Origin: Pseudoalteromonas sp. T1lg75 | Lineage (GTDB): Bacteria; Pseudomonadota; Gammaproteobacteria; Enterobacterales; Alteromonadaceae | Reading direction: 5' to 3' | NCBI RefSeq assembly: GCF_002964705.1 | Contig: NZ_PQCD01000049.1 | Span: 186,001-250,000 of the forward strand | DNA: 64,000 nt | In this document: in pieces, positions 9,658 through 17,394 of the stretch | How positions within the stretch are numbered: position 1 is the first letter of the stretch | Layout of the letters: each line of letters opens with the position of its first letter | Notes under the pieces: model-generated | Seen by the model: the letters and a program-made list of their open reading frames with translations, nothing else | What the model was told of the DNA's origin: nothing | Databases searched by the model: none | Translations under genes and position numbers: made by a program

Positions 9658-10787
9658 ATGGCTGAAGATTCAGGGCAGGAAAGAACCGAAGAACCCACGC
9701 CGAAAAAGCTCCAAGAGGCGAAAAAGAAGGGGCAAATCGCGCGCTCAAAAGAGCTAGGCACCACCTTTGTGCTGATCATGTCGGCGGTGTCGCTGCTTAT
9801 TTATGGCCCGGACATTGGCCGAGGCCTGCACCAGGTGATGGGGCGCATGCTCACCCTGAGCCGCAACGAAACCTACGACACCTCGAAAATGTTCTCGGCC
9901 TGGGGCGCCGTCGCAGATGCCTTGCTCTATCCCATGGCCATGTTTGTACTGGTGATCGTGCTGGCGGCCTTTATTGGCAATACTTTGCTCGGTGGGTTTA
10001 ACTTTTCCTGGCAGGCCATGGCTCCCAAAGCCAATAAAATGTCACCGCTAAAAGGCTTTAAACGCATGTTCGGTACCCAGGCGGCGGTTGAACTGGTTAA
10101 GGCGCTGTTGAAGTTTGCCCTGGTCGCCGCCTGCGCGGTGTTTTTAATTAAAGTTTATTTCTATGAAATTCTGCATCTCAGCATAGAGTCGACGCCGAAC
10201 AATATTGCCCATGCCCTGGAGATCATCGCCTGGATGTTCCTGGCGCTGAGCTGCACCATGCTGGTGGTATCGGCCATCGATGCCCCGTATCAGAGTTACA
10301 ATCACCACAAGCAGTTGAAAATGACCCTGCAAGAGGTCAAGGACGAATATAAAAACTCCGAGGGTGATCCGCAGATCAAGGCGCGTATTCGCCGCACCCA
10401 AAGGGAAATGTCGCAGCGACGCATGATGCAGGATGTCCCCGATGCCGACGTGGTGGTCACCAACCCGACCCACTATTCGGTGGCGCTGAAATACGATACC
10501 GACAAGGCCGGAGCCCCGATCATGGTGGCCAAGGGGGGCGATGAATTGGCGATGAAATACGTAAGGTGGCCCAGGGTAACGATGTTCCTCTGGTGGAGTC
10601 GCCGGTGTTGACCCGGGCGCTGTTTCATACCACCGAAGTGGGCGATCAGGTGCCGGAGCAACTCTTTACCGCGGTGGCTCAGGTGCTGGCCTATGTCTAT
10701 CAGTTAAAGCGTTTCCAAAAGGGCCGTGGCCGCAGACCGACCAAGCTGAGCGAACACCTCCCCATCCCTGATGACTATCAGTATTAG
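9658..10787 (+). pseudogene. flhB: flhB, export gate/specificity switch protein, interrupted by a one-base deletion
   Basis: FlhB binds the export gate and autocleaves at NPTH to switch from hook to filament substrates. Residues 1-300 are normal: four membrane helices, linker, and NPTH at 269-272. After ATG-AAA at 10552-10557 the frame is lost, and 17 unrelated residues lead to a stop at 10611. The canonical continuation IRKVAQGNDVPLVESP lies in the -1 frame and runs to the TAG at 10787. Adding one A to the AAA run restores a 376-residue protein of normal length. It is either a sequencing/assembly error or a real truncation of the FlhB C-terminal domain. A free FlhB C-domain paralogue is encoded at 25.4 kb. 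Confidence 0.9.
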
Positions 10788-10813
10788 CGCCGCTAAAGCG
10801 TAACCGCTAAAGC

Positions 10814-10829
10814 TGGCCTGCTCCTTGCT
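10814..10829 (+). promoter_or_regulatory. Sigma-54 (RpoN) promoter upstream of flhA
   Basis: TGGCCTGCTCCTTGCT matches the sigma-54 consensus with GG-N10-GC spacing, a TGGC -24 element and a TTGCT -12 element. Transcription would begin near 10840, leaving a short leader before flhA. An RpoN-driven flhA-flhF-flhG-fliA transcript is the arrangement known from polar-flagellated Vibrio. Confidence 0.78.
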
Positions 10830-10867
10830 TTAATCCCCCCAGTGTCAATTTATTGCTGTGCGCATTT

Positions 10868-12973
10868 ATGGATTTCAAGGCCGTTTTAACCCAGCTTAAT
10901 CGCGATAAAAAAGAATATGCCAAGGGTGTGGGTACGCCTTTATTAGTGCTGGCCGCGCTGGCCATGGTGGTGTTGCCGATGCCGCCGTTTCTGCTCGATA
11001 TTCTTTTCTCCTTTAATATCGCGTTGGCCCTGGTGGTGCTGCTGGTGACCGTCTACACCTTAAAACCCTTGGACTTTGGGATGTTTCCGGCGGTGCTTTT
11101 GGTCGCCACCATTATGCGCCTGGCCCTGAATGTCGCCAGTACCCGAGTGGTGCTGCTCGAAGGTCACCAAGGCGGCGACGCCGCCGGTAAGGTAATTGAA
11201 GCCTTTGGCTCCGTGGTGATCGGTGGTAACTATGCGGTCGGCCTGGTGGTCTTCTTAATTCTTATCATTATCAACTTTGTGGTGATCACCAAGGGGGCGG
11301 GGCGCATCTCCGAGGTGTCGGCGCGCTTTACCCTGGACGCCATGCCGGGTAAGCAAATGGCCATAGACGCGGACTTAAATGCCGGCTTTATCAGCGCCGA
11401 GCAAGCCCGTGAGCGTCGTGAAGAGGTGACCCGCGAGGCGGATTTCTACGGCTCCATGGACGGTGCCAGTAAGTTTGTAAAAGGCGATGCCATCGCCGGT
11501 ATTGTTATTTTGATCATCAACATAGTCGGCGGCTTGTTTGTCGGCATGATCCAGCATGACCTCAGCTTTGGTCAGGCCATGGAGGTCTATACCCTGCTTA
11601 CCATAGGGGATGGCTTGGTAGCGCAATTACCTTCGCTATTACTGTCCATCGGCACCGCCATCGTAGTGACCCGACAAAACGAGTCGCACAACATGGGCGA
11701 GCAGGTAAAAAGCCAGCTGGGTAACGACAAGGCGTTGTGGATCGCCTGCGGTATCTTGGTCACCATGGGTCTGGTCCCGGGCATGCCCCATTTGGCCTTT
11801 TTGGGTCTGGGAGCCTTGCTTGGTTTTATTGCGTATTTATCACAAAAACAGGCGCGCGAGGCCGAGTTGCAAGAGCAACAGCTGGCGGCGCAGGGGGCGG
11901 GCACCCAAGTGGCGACCCGCGATGAACCTAAAGAGCTGGGCTGGGATGATGTGCAGCAGGTGGATGTGGTGGGCCTGGAAGTGGGCTATCGCTTGATCCC
12001 CTTGGTGGATCAGGCCCAAGGTGGTGAGCTGTTAAGCCGTATCAAAGGGGTGCGTAAAAAGCTCTCCCAGGAATTTGGCTTTTTGGTGCCGCCGGTGCAT
12101 ATCCGCGATAACCTGGAGCTCGACCCCAATGCCTATCGTATTACCCTGATGGGAGTCTCCAGCGGCGATGGCGAGCTCAGCAGTGGCTCAGAGCTGGCCA
12201 TCAATCCGGGTCAGGTATTTGGCCCGGTCAATGGTATTGCCACCAAGGATCCTGCCTTTGGCCTTGATGCTGTGTGGATCAAGCCGGAGCAAAAAGACGA
12301 AGCTCAATCCCTGGGTTACACGGTGGTGGATGCTGCCACCGTGGTCGCTACCCATATCAGCCAGTTACTTACTAACAATGCCGCACTGCTGCTGGGTCAT
12401 GAAGAAGTACAGAGCCTGCTCGACATGCTGGCCAAGAGTCACCCCCGCCTGGTAGAGGGCCTGGTGCCCGAGGTCTTGCCGCTGACGACCGTGGTGAAGG
12501 TGTTGCAAAACCTGCTTAACGAAGGGGTCGCTATTCGCGATATGCGCACCATAGTTCAGACCCTGGTGGAGTATGGCCCACGCAGCCAGGACCCGGATGT
12601 TTTAACCGCGGCGGTGCGTATTTCGTTACGTCGATTAATAGTACAAGACGCGGTGGGCGCAAGCCCGGAAATTCCTGTCATAACATTGGCGCCTGAGTTG
12701 GAACAGATGTTGCATCAGTCACTTCAGAACGCAGGAGATGAAGGTGCCGGTATCGAACCTGGCCTTGCGGAACGATTACAAGCGTCGCTCAGCGAAGCTC
12801 ACCAAAACCAAGAAATGGCCGGTGAACCTTCCATCTTATTGACCTCAGGAATGCTGCGAACGGTGTTATCACGCTTTGTTAAATACACCATTCCAGGCCT
12901 TAGGGTGATGTCCTATCAGGAAGTCCCCGATGAGCGTCAAATTAAGATCGTTAGCTCCGTAGGACAGCAATAA
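10868..12973 (+). CDS. flhA: Flagellar biosynthesis protein FlhA
   Basis: FlhA is the large export-gate ring protein, with about eight membrane helices followed by a cytoplasmic domain that docks chaperone-substrate complexes. The ATG used here gives 701 residues, the usual length; an in-frame TTG five codons upstream is possible and neither has a clear ribosome site. The FHIPEP signature region is seen as NVASTRVVLLEGH and GRISEVSARFTLDAMPGKQMAIDADLNAG (shown in parts: RFTLDAMPGKQ). It follows a sigma-54 promoter and is followed by flhF. Confidence 0.97.
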   Translation: MDFKAVLTQLNRDKKEYAKGVGTPLLVLAALAMVVLPMPPFLLDILFSFNIALALVVLLVTVYTLKPLDFGMFPAVLLVATIMRLALNVASTRVVLLEGHQGGDAAGKVIEAFGSVVIGGNYAVGLVVFLILIIINFVVITKGAGRISEVSARFTLDAMPGKQMAIDADLNAGFISAEQARERREEVTREADFYGSMDGASKFVKGDAIAGIVILIINIVGGLFVGMIQHDLSFGQAMEVYTLLTIGDGLVAQLPSLLLSIGTAIVVTRQNESHNMGEQVKSQLGNDKALWIACGILVTMGLVPGMPHLAFLGLGALLGFIAYLSQKQAREAELQEQQLAAQGAGTQVATRDEPKELGWDDVQQVDVVGLEVGYRLIPLVDQAQGGELLSRIKGVRKKLSQEFGFLVPPVHIRDNLELDPNAYRITLMGVSSGDGELSSGSELAINPGQVFGPVNGIATKDPAFGLDAVWIKPEQKDEAQSLGYTVVDAATVVATHISQLLTNNAALLLGHEEVQSLLDMLAKSHPRLVEGLVPEVLPLTTVVKVLQNLLNEGVAIRDMRTIVQTLVEYGPRSQDPDVLTAAVRISLRRLIVQDAVGASPEIPVITLAPELEQMLHQSLQNAGDEGAGIEPGLAERLQASLSEAHQNQEMAGEPSILLTSGMLRTVLSRFVKYTIPGLRVMSYQEVPDERQIKIVSSVGQQ

Positions 12974-13008
12974 ACCAATGGCCAGGCCGTTGCTTAAAGG
13001 GTGAACTT

Positions 13009-14592
13009 ATGAAAATTAAACGCTTTTTTGCTAAAGACATGCGCAGCGCATTAAAAGAAGTAAAGGATGAACTTGGCGCCGACGCGGTGATCATGTCGAA
13101 TAAAAAGCTCGCCGATGGTGTTGAAATCGTCGCCGCCATCGATCATGAGCGTCCTAATGCGGTGCCTGCCCAGCCGAATACTGTCGTATCGAATACTGTC
13201 GTATCGAATACTGTCGTATCGAATGCTGTTGCATCGAATACTCAAACTCAGCAAACTGAACAACCACGGGTGCAGCCGCGCGTACTGCAACCATATAATC
13301 ACGGTGCCCGCGTCCATAGCCAACAAGAGCGCGAACACACGCCGGTGGCCGACTCCTTGCAGGCTTTGTTAGAGCGTCAAAATCCACAACCGAAAAATGC
13401 CGCCCTGGCGGATATGTTTTCGCAATCCGGCATCGATTTGCAGCAGTCAGGGCAGCAGCAGGTGCAGCAGCCAGCGTCGCACTACGCCCCGGCAGAATCA
13501 GATATGCAACCGCGTGTGCAACCGCGGGTGCAACAACCGCATGCGCCATCACAGCGTCCGAAACCAAGAATGCCCGCCCAACATCTGGGTGATGACCTGG
13601 ACGGTGATGACTTAGATGACTTCGCTCAGAGCACCAAGGCCGAGCAGGATGAAATCACCGCCATGCGTGACGAAATGAATGCCATTCGCCAATTGCTGGA
13701 ACATCAGGTATCGGGCTTGCTGTCACAAGACCGTGCCCGTCGAGACCCGACCCGCGCCTGTTTTATCGAGCGTCTGCAAGGCATGGGTATCGATGCCAAG
13801 GTGGCCGAGCAGTTGGTGCGTTATGTGCCCGATGACGTTTCCCGTCAGCAAGCCTGGCAGGGAGTGATGGAAATGATGCATAAGCATATGCACACCACGG
13901 GCAACGAGATTTTACGCCATGGCGGCGTCTATGCCTTGGTGGGACCCACAGGTGTTGGTAAAACCACAACGGTGGCTAAACTGGCGGCCCTGGGGGCGCA
14001 GAAATACGGTGCCGATCAGGTGGCCTTGATCACCACGGATACCTACCGTATCGGCGCCTTCGAGCAATTGGCGACCTATGGGCGAATTATCGGTTGTCCG
14101 GTAAAACAAGTTAAAGATGCCAGCGAATTGGCCGATACCTTATTTCAGTTACGCAATAAGCGCCTGGTGTTAATTGACACCGCCGGTATGAGCCAGCGCG
14201 ATCTGCGTTTAAGCGAGCAGTTAAATACCCTGATGCGCAGCGCCGCGGTTGAGATCCGCAGCTACCTGGTACTCAGTGCCACCGCCCAGCGCGAAGTGTT
14301 GCAAGAAGCCATAAAACACTTCCAAAAGGTCGACCTAAGTGGCTGTATTTTCACTAAGCTTGATGAAAGTCTAAGTTTGGGTGAGATTATTAGTGTAGCG
14401 ATTCAAAATCGCCTGCCAATAGGGTATCTTACTAACGGTCAGCGCGTGCCAGAAGATATCCGGGTTGCAAACTCGGAAAAAATGGTGAGAAAGGCTGAGC
14501 AATTGTTTATAAAACGCCAAAAAGCGCAAGCAGCACAGGCTCCAGCAGGGCGTCAGACGGTAGCGTCACCAGCAGTAGGAATGTATGATTAA
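13009..14592 (+). CDS. flhF: Polar flagellar placement SRP-type GTPase FlhF
   Basis: FlhF places the flagellum at the pole and promotes early assembly there. The product is 527 residues. It has an N-terminal basic/B region (MKIKRFFAKDMRSALKEVK), a long Gln/Pro-rich linker with a 15-bp tandem repeat, and a C-terminal NG domain with P-loop GPTGVGKT at 312-319, DTAG, and TKLDE. The ATG is preceded by AAAGGGTG. Its end overlaps flhG by 8 nt. Presence of flhF and flhG together indicates a polar, number-controlled flagellum. Confidence 0.97.
   Translation: MKIKRFFAKDMRSALKEVKDELGADAVIMSNKKLADGVEIVAAIDHERPNAVPAQPNTVVSNTVVSNTVVSNAVASNTQTQQTEQPRVQPRVLQPYNHGARVHSQQEREHTPVADSLQALLERQNPQPKNAALADMFSQSGIDLQQSGQQQVQQPASHYAPAESDMQPRVQPRVQQPHAPSQRPKPRMPAQHLGDDLDGDDLDDFAQSTKAEQDEITAMRDEMNAIRQLLEHQVSGLLSQDRARRDPTRACFIERLQGMGIDAKVAEQLVRYVPDDVSRQQAWQGVMEMMHKHMHTTGNEILRHGGVYALVGPTGVGKTTTVAKLAALGAQKYGADQVALITTDTYRIGAFEQLATYGRIIGCPVKQVKDASELADTLFQLRNKRLVLIDTAGMSQRDLRLSEQLNTLMRSAAVEIRSYLVLSATAQREVLQEAIKHFQKVDLSGCIFTKLDESLSLGEIISVAIQNRLPIGYLTNGQRVPEDIRVANSEKMVRKAEQLFIKRQKAQAAQAPAGRQTVASPAVGMYD
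13177..13236 (+). repeat. 15-bp in-frame tandem repeat, four units, in flhF linker
   Basis: Three exact copies of AATACTGTCGTATCG and one diverged copy (AATGCTGTTGCATCG) encode NTVVS, NTVVS, NTVVS, NAVAS. They sit between the N-terminal B domain and the NG domain, in a segment expected to be flexible. Confidence 0.92.
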
Positions 14593-15445
14593 CACCATCT
14601 TGGATCAGGCAAGCGGCCTTCGCAGAATGAATCAGAATAATAGTCAAGGCGTAAAAGTAATCGCCGTAACCGGCGGCAAAGGCGGTGTGGGTAAAACCAA
14701 TGTTTCCCTGAATATGGCCATTGCTATGGGCCAACAAGGAAAGCGGGTTTTAGTGCTTGATGCCGATCTGGGGCTGGCCAATTGCGACGTGATGCTTGGC
14801 TTGCGAGTGGAAAAAAACCTGTCGCATGTCCTCAATGGTGAGTGTCACCTGCGCGACATCCTGGTTGAAGGTCCCGCTGGCATCCATATTGCTCCCGCTT
14901 CTTCGGGAGCCCAGAGCATGGTGGAACTAAGCCCCGCCGAGCATGCGGGTCTGATCCGTGCCTTTAGCGAGCTCGATAACGATTATGACGTGCTGATTGT
15001 CGATACCGCGGCCGGTATTTCCGACATGGTCCTAAGCTTTTCGCGCGCCTCGCAGGATGTGGTGGTGGTGGTCTGTGATGAGCCGACCTCCATTACCGAT
15101 GCCTATGCCTTGATCAAGGTGCTTAGCCGCGAGCATGGTGTCTACAAATTTAAAATCGTTGCTAATATGGTACGCAGCCTGCGCGAGGGTCAAGATCTGT
15201 TCGCCAAGCTGTCCAAGGTCACCGATCGCTTCCTCGATGTCTCACTGGAACTGGTTGCCACCGTGCCCTATGACGAAAACATGCGTAAAGCCACGCGCCG
15301 CCAAAAAGCCGTGGTTGATTTATTCCCTAACTCTCCGGCCTCGGTGTCGTTGAAGAGCCTGGCCAACAAGGCCTGGCAATGGCCGTTGCCAAACCATCCT
15401 TCGGGACACTTAGAATTCTTTATTGAAAAGCTCGTAGGCGGCTAA
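14585..15445 (+). CDS. flhG: Flagellar number regulator FlhG (FleN/YlxH), MinD-like ATPase
   Basis: FlhG limits flagellar number, antagonising the RpoN master activator and stimulating the GTPase FlhF. The 286-residue protein has the N-terminal activating motif DQASGLR at residues 7-13 and the deviant Walker A GKGGVGKT at 31-38, followed by DADLGLANCD. Its ATG lies inside flhF, indicating coupled synthesis of the two partners. fliA starts 15 nt downstream. Confidence 0.96.
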   Translation: MINTILDQASGLRRMNQNNSQGVKVIAVTGGKGGVGKTNVSLNMAIAMGQQGKRVLVLDADLGLANCDVMLGLRVEKNLSHVLNGECHLRDILVEGPAGIHIAPASSGAQSMVELSPAEHAGLIRAFSELDNDYDVLIVDTAAGISDMVLSFSRASQDVVVVVCDEPTSITDAYALIKVLSREHGVYKFKIVANMVRSLREGQDLFAKLSKVTDRFLDVSLELVATVPYDENMRKATRRQKAVVDLFPNSPASVSLKSLANKAWQWPLPNHPSGHLEFFIEKLVGG

Positions 15446-15460
15446 CGGTTTAGGACGGCT

Positions 15461-16189
15461 ATGAATAGAGTCGCAGGGTATCAACAGCAACAGCAGTTAA
15501 GTTCTTTGGTGGAGCGCCATGCTGCATTAGTTAAGCGTATCGCCTGCCATCTTTTGGCGCGTTTGCCCGCCAGCGTGCAATTGGACGATCTCATTCAATC
15601 GGGAATGATAGGGCTTATCGAAGCCTCGAAAAACTTCGATGGCAGCAAGGGTGCCAGCTTTGAAACCTTTGCCGGCATTCGTATTCGTGGTGCCATGCTC
15701 GATGAAATTCGTCGTGGTGATTGGGCGCCACGCTCATTGCACCGCCATAGCCGTGCCATAGCGCAGGCCATTCACGATTTGGAACGGGCCTTGGGACGTG
15801 AGCCAAAAGATGCCGAAGTCGCCCAAAAGCTGGATATTTCACTCGAGGAATATCATACGATTTTAAACGATGTTAATTGCGCCAAGGTCATTGGCATCGA
15901 AGATCTGGGCGTCGATGAAGACGTTATCGGCGGTGACGGAGAGCATGAACAAGAACAGCTCAGCCGCCCCTTTGCCAGCATGCATAACGAACGATTTAAT
16001 GCCGCTTTGGTTGCGGCGATCAAGTCGTTGCCCGAGCGCGACGCCTTGGTGCTGTCGTTGTACTACAACGATGAAATGAACTTAAAAGAAATAGGGCACA
16101 TACTCGAGGTTAGCGAGTCGCGTGTGAGCCAAATACATAGCCAGGCGATGATCAAGCTTAGAGCCAAGATCAGCGACTGGATCAATTAG
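15461..16189 (+). CDS. fliA: RNA polymerase sigma-28 factor FliA
   Basis: FliA directs transcription of late flagellar and chemotaxis genes. The 242-residue product has sigma-70 regions 2 (DDLIQSGMIGLIEA, TFAGIRIRGAMLDEIRR), 3 and 4 (LSLYYNDEMNLKEIGHILEV, ESRVSQIHSQA), typical of FliA. It is encoded in the flhA-flhF-flhG-fliA series. No flgM gene is in this window, so its anti-sigma lies elsewhere. Confidence 0.98.
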   Translation: MNRVAGYQQQQQLSSLVERHAALVKRIACHLLARLPASVQLDDLIQSGMIGLIEASKNFDGSKGASFETFAGIRIRGAMLDEIRRGDWAPRSLHRHSRAIAQAIHDLERALGREPKDAEVAQKLDISLEEYHTILNDVNCAKVIGIEDLGVDEDVIGGDGEHEQEQLSRPFASMHNERFNAALVAAIKSLPERDALVLSLYYNDEMNLKEIGHILEVSESRVSQIHSQAMIKLRAKISDWIN

Positions 16190-16228
16190 TAGTAAGTAAA
16201 GCGGGTTTAGACCTCACTGGAGGATACT

Positions 16229-16612
16229 TTGGATAAGAACATGAAAATTCTCGTGGTTGATGACTTTTCCACTATGAGAAGAATCATTAAAAATCTATTG
16301 CGTGATTTAGGCTTCACCAATGTGCAAGAGGCAGACGATGGCAGCACGGCGCTCCCTATGCTGCAAAATCAGGACTTCGATTTTGTGGTCACCGATTGGA
16401 ATATGCCGGGCATGCAAGGTATTGACCTGCTGCGCGCCATTCGCGCCGACGAGCGACTCAAGCACCTACCCGTATTAATGGTGACCGCCGAAGCCAAGAA
16501 AGAGCAAATTATTGCCGCCGCCCAGGCCGGTGTGAATGGTTACATTGTTAAGCCGTTTACCGCCGCGACCTTGAAAACCAAGCTGGAAAAAGTGTTTGAA
16601 CGCTTAGGTTAA
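16229..16612 (+). CDS. cheY: Chemotaxis response regulator CheY
   Basis: CheY is phosphorylated by CheA and binds FliM to change motor direction. A TTG start is used: CTGGAGGA lies 4-5 nt upstream of it, whereas the first ATG four codons later would be 16 nt from that site. The resulting N-terminus [18 protein letters not shown] matches the usual polar-flagellar CheY. Numbered from the TTG, the phosphorylation site is D56 with T86 and K108 (VKPF). The product is 127 residues, a single receiver domain. Confidence 0.97.
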   Translation: MDKNMKILVVDDFSTMRRIIKNLLRDLGFTNVQEADDGSTALPMLQNQDFDFVVTDWNMPGMQGIDLLRAIRADERLKHLPVLMVTAEAKKEQIIAAAQAGVNGYIVKPFTAATLKTKLEKVFERLG

Positions 16613-16629
16613 AAAAGAAGGAGAGGTTT

Positions 16630-17379
16630 ATGTCAGCGCCCGCTGCACCTCATATTACCCTGGAGCAGGCCAAGCAGCTTGTCGCGTTCTTGGAACAGGG
16701 CGAACAGGAAAAAGCCGACCAATTGATCTTGGATGCGGCCTCGAAGGAGCAATCCGAGCTGTTTGCCGAGGTGGGAAAACTCACGCGCCAACTGCATGAA
16801 TCACTGAAAAATTTTCAGCTGGATACCCGCCTTTCAGACTTGACCAACGAAGCCATTCCAGACGCCAAACAGCGTCTAAATTATGTTATGGAAATGACCG
16901 AGCAGGCGGCCAATAAAACCATGGATGCGGTGGAAGCCAGCCTGCCCATTGCCGAGCGCTTGTCCACCGACCTGCATCAGATCAAACCCAGCTGGGATAA
17001 GCTGATGCGCCGAGACTTGCAGTTGGGCGAGTTTAAGCAGCTGTGCCATCAGCTTGACGGCTTTATGGGGCGCTCGCAGAGCAGTACCTTGGAGCTGCAC
17101 GCTTTGCTTAACAATGTGTTGTTGGCGCAAGACTACCAGGACTTGACCGGTCAGGTGATCCGCCGGGTTATCGAACTGGTACGTGAAGTGGAAGACAGCT
17201 TGATCCACCTGCTGACCGTCTTCGGTGCTGAAGAAGGCGAGCTATTAGAAAAAGAACAAGTGGCCATTAAGGTCAACGGCGAAGGCCCTGAAGGGCCCAT
17301 TATTGATAAAGAATCTCGTGATGATGTGGTATCAAGCCAGGACGAGGTCGACGACTTGTTGTCGAGCCTGGGATTCTAA
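16630..17379 (+). CDS. cheZ: CheY-P phosphatase CheZ
   Basis: CheZ dephosphorylates CheY-P. The 249-residue protein is mostly a long helical hairpin. The catalytic stretch with a Gln is seen in LLAQDYQDLTGQVIRRVIELV, given here as its core DYQDLTGQVI. The last residues, SSQDEVDDLLSSLGF, form the CheY-binding tail and resemble the FliM N-terminal docking peptide encoded upstream. AGAAGGAGAGG is the ribosome site. Confidence 0.97.
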   Translation: MSAPAAPHITLEQAKQLVAFLEQGEQEKADQLILDAASKEQSELFAEVGKLTRQLHESLKNFQLDTRLSDLTNEAIPDAKQRLNYVMEMTEQAANKTMDAVEASLPIAERLSTDLHQIKPSWDKLMRRDLQLGEFKQLCHQLDGFMGRSQSSTLELHALLNNVLLAQDYQDLTGQVIRRVIELVREVEDSLIHLLTVFGAEEGELLEKEQVAIKVNGEGPEGPIIDKESRDDVVSSQDEVDDLLSSLGF

Positions 17380-17394
17380 CAGGAGTGCGGTTGC

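Noticed and set aside
10533..10539. G-GGG-GGC in flhB has the form and frame of a -1 programmed frameshift heptamer.
   Set aside because: A -1 slip there reads CGA then TGA at 10542-10544, an immediate stop. The lost frame resumes only after AAA at 10555-10557, so the heptamer cannot repair FlhB.
13154..13567. Antisense frame in flhF with repeated RQYSI.
   Set aside because: It is the reverse reading of the 15-bp tandem repeat.
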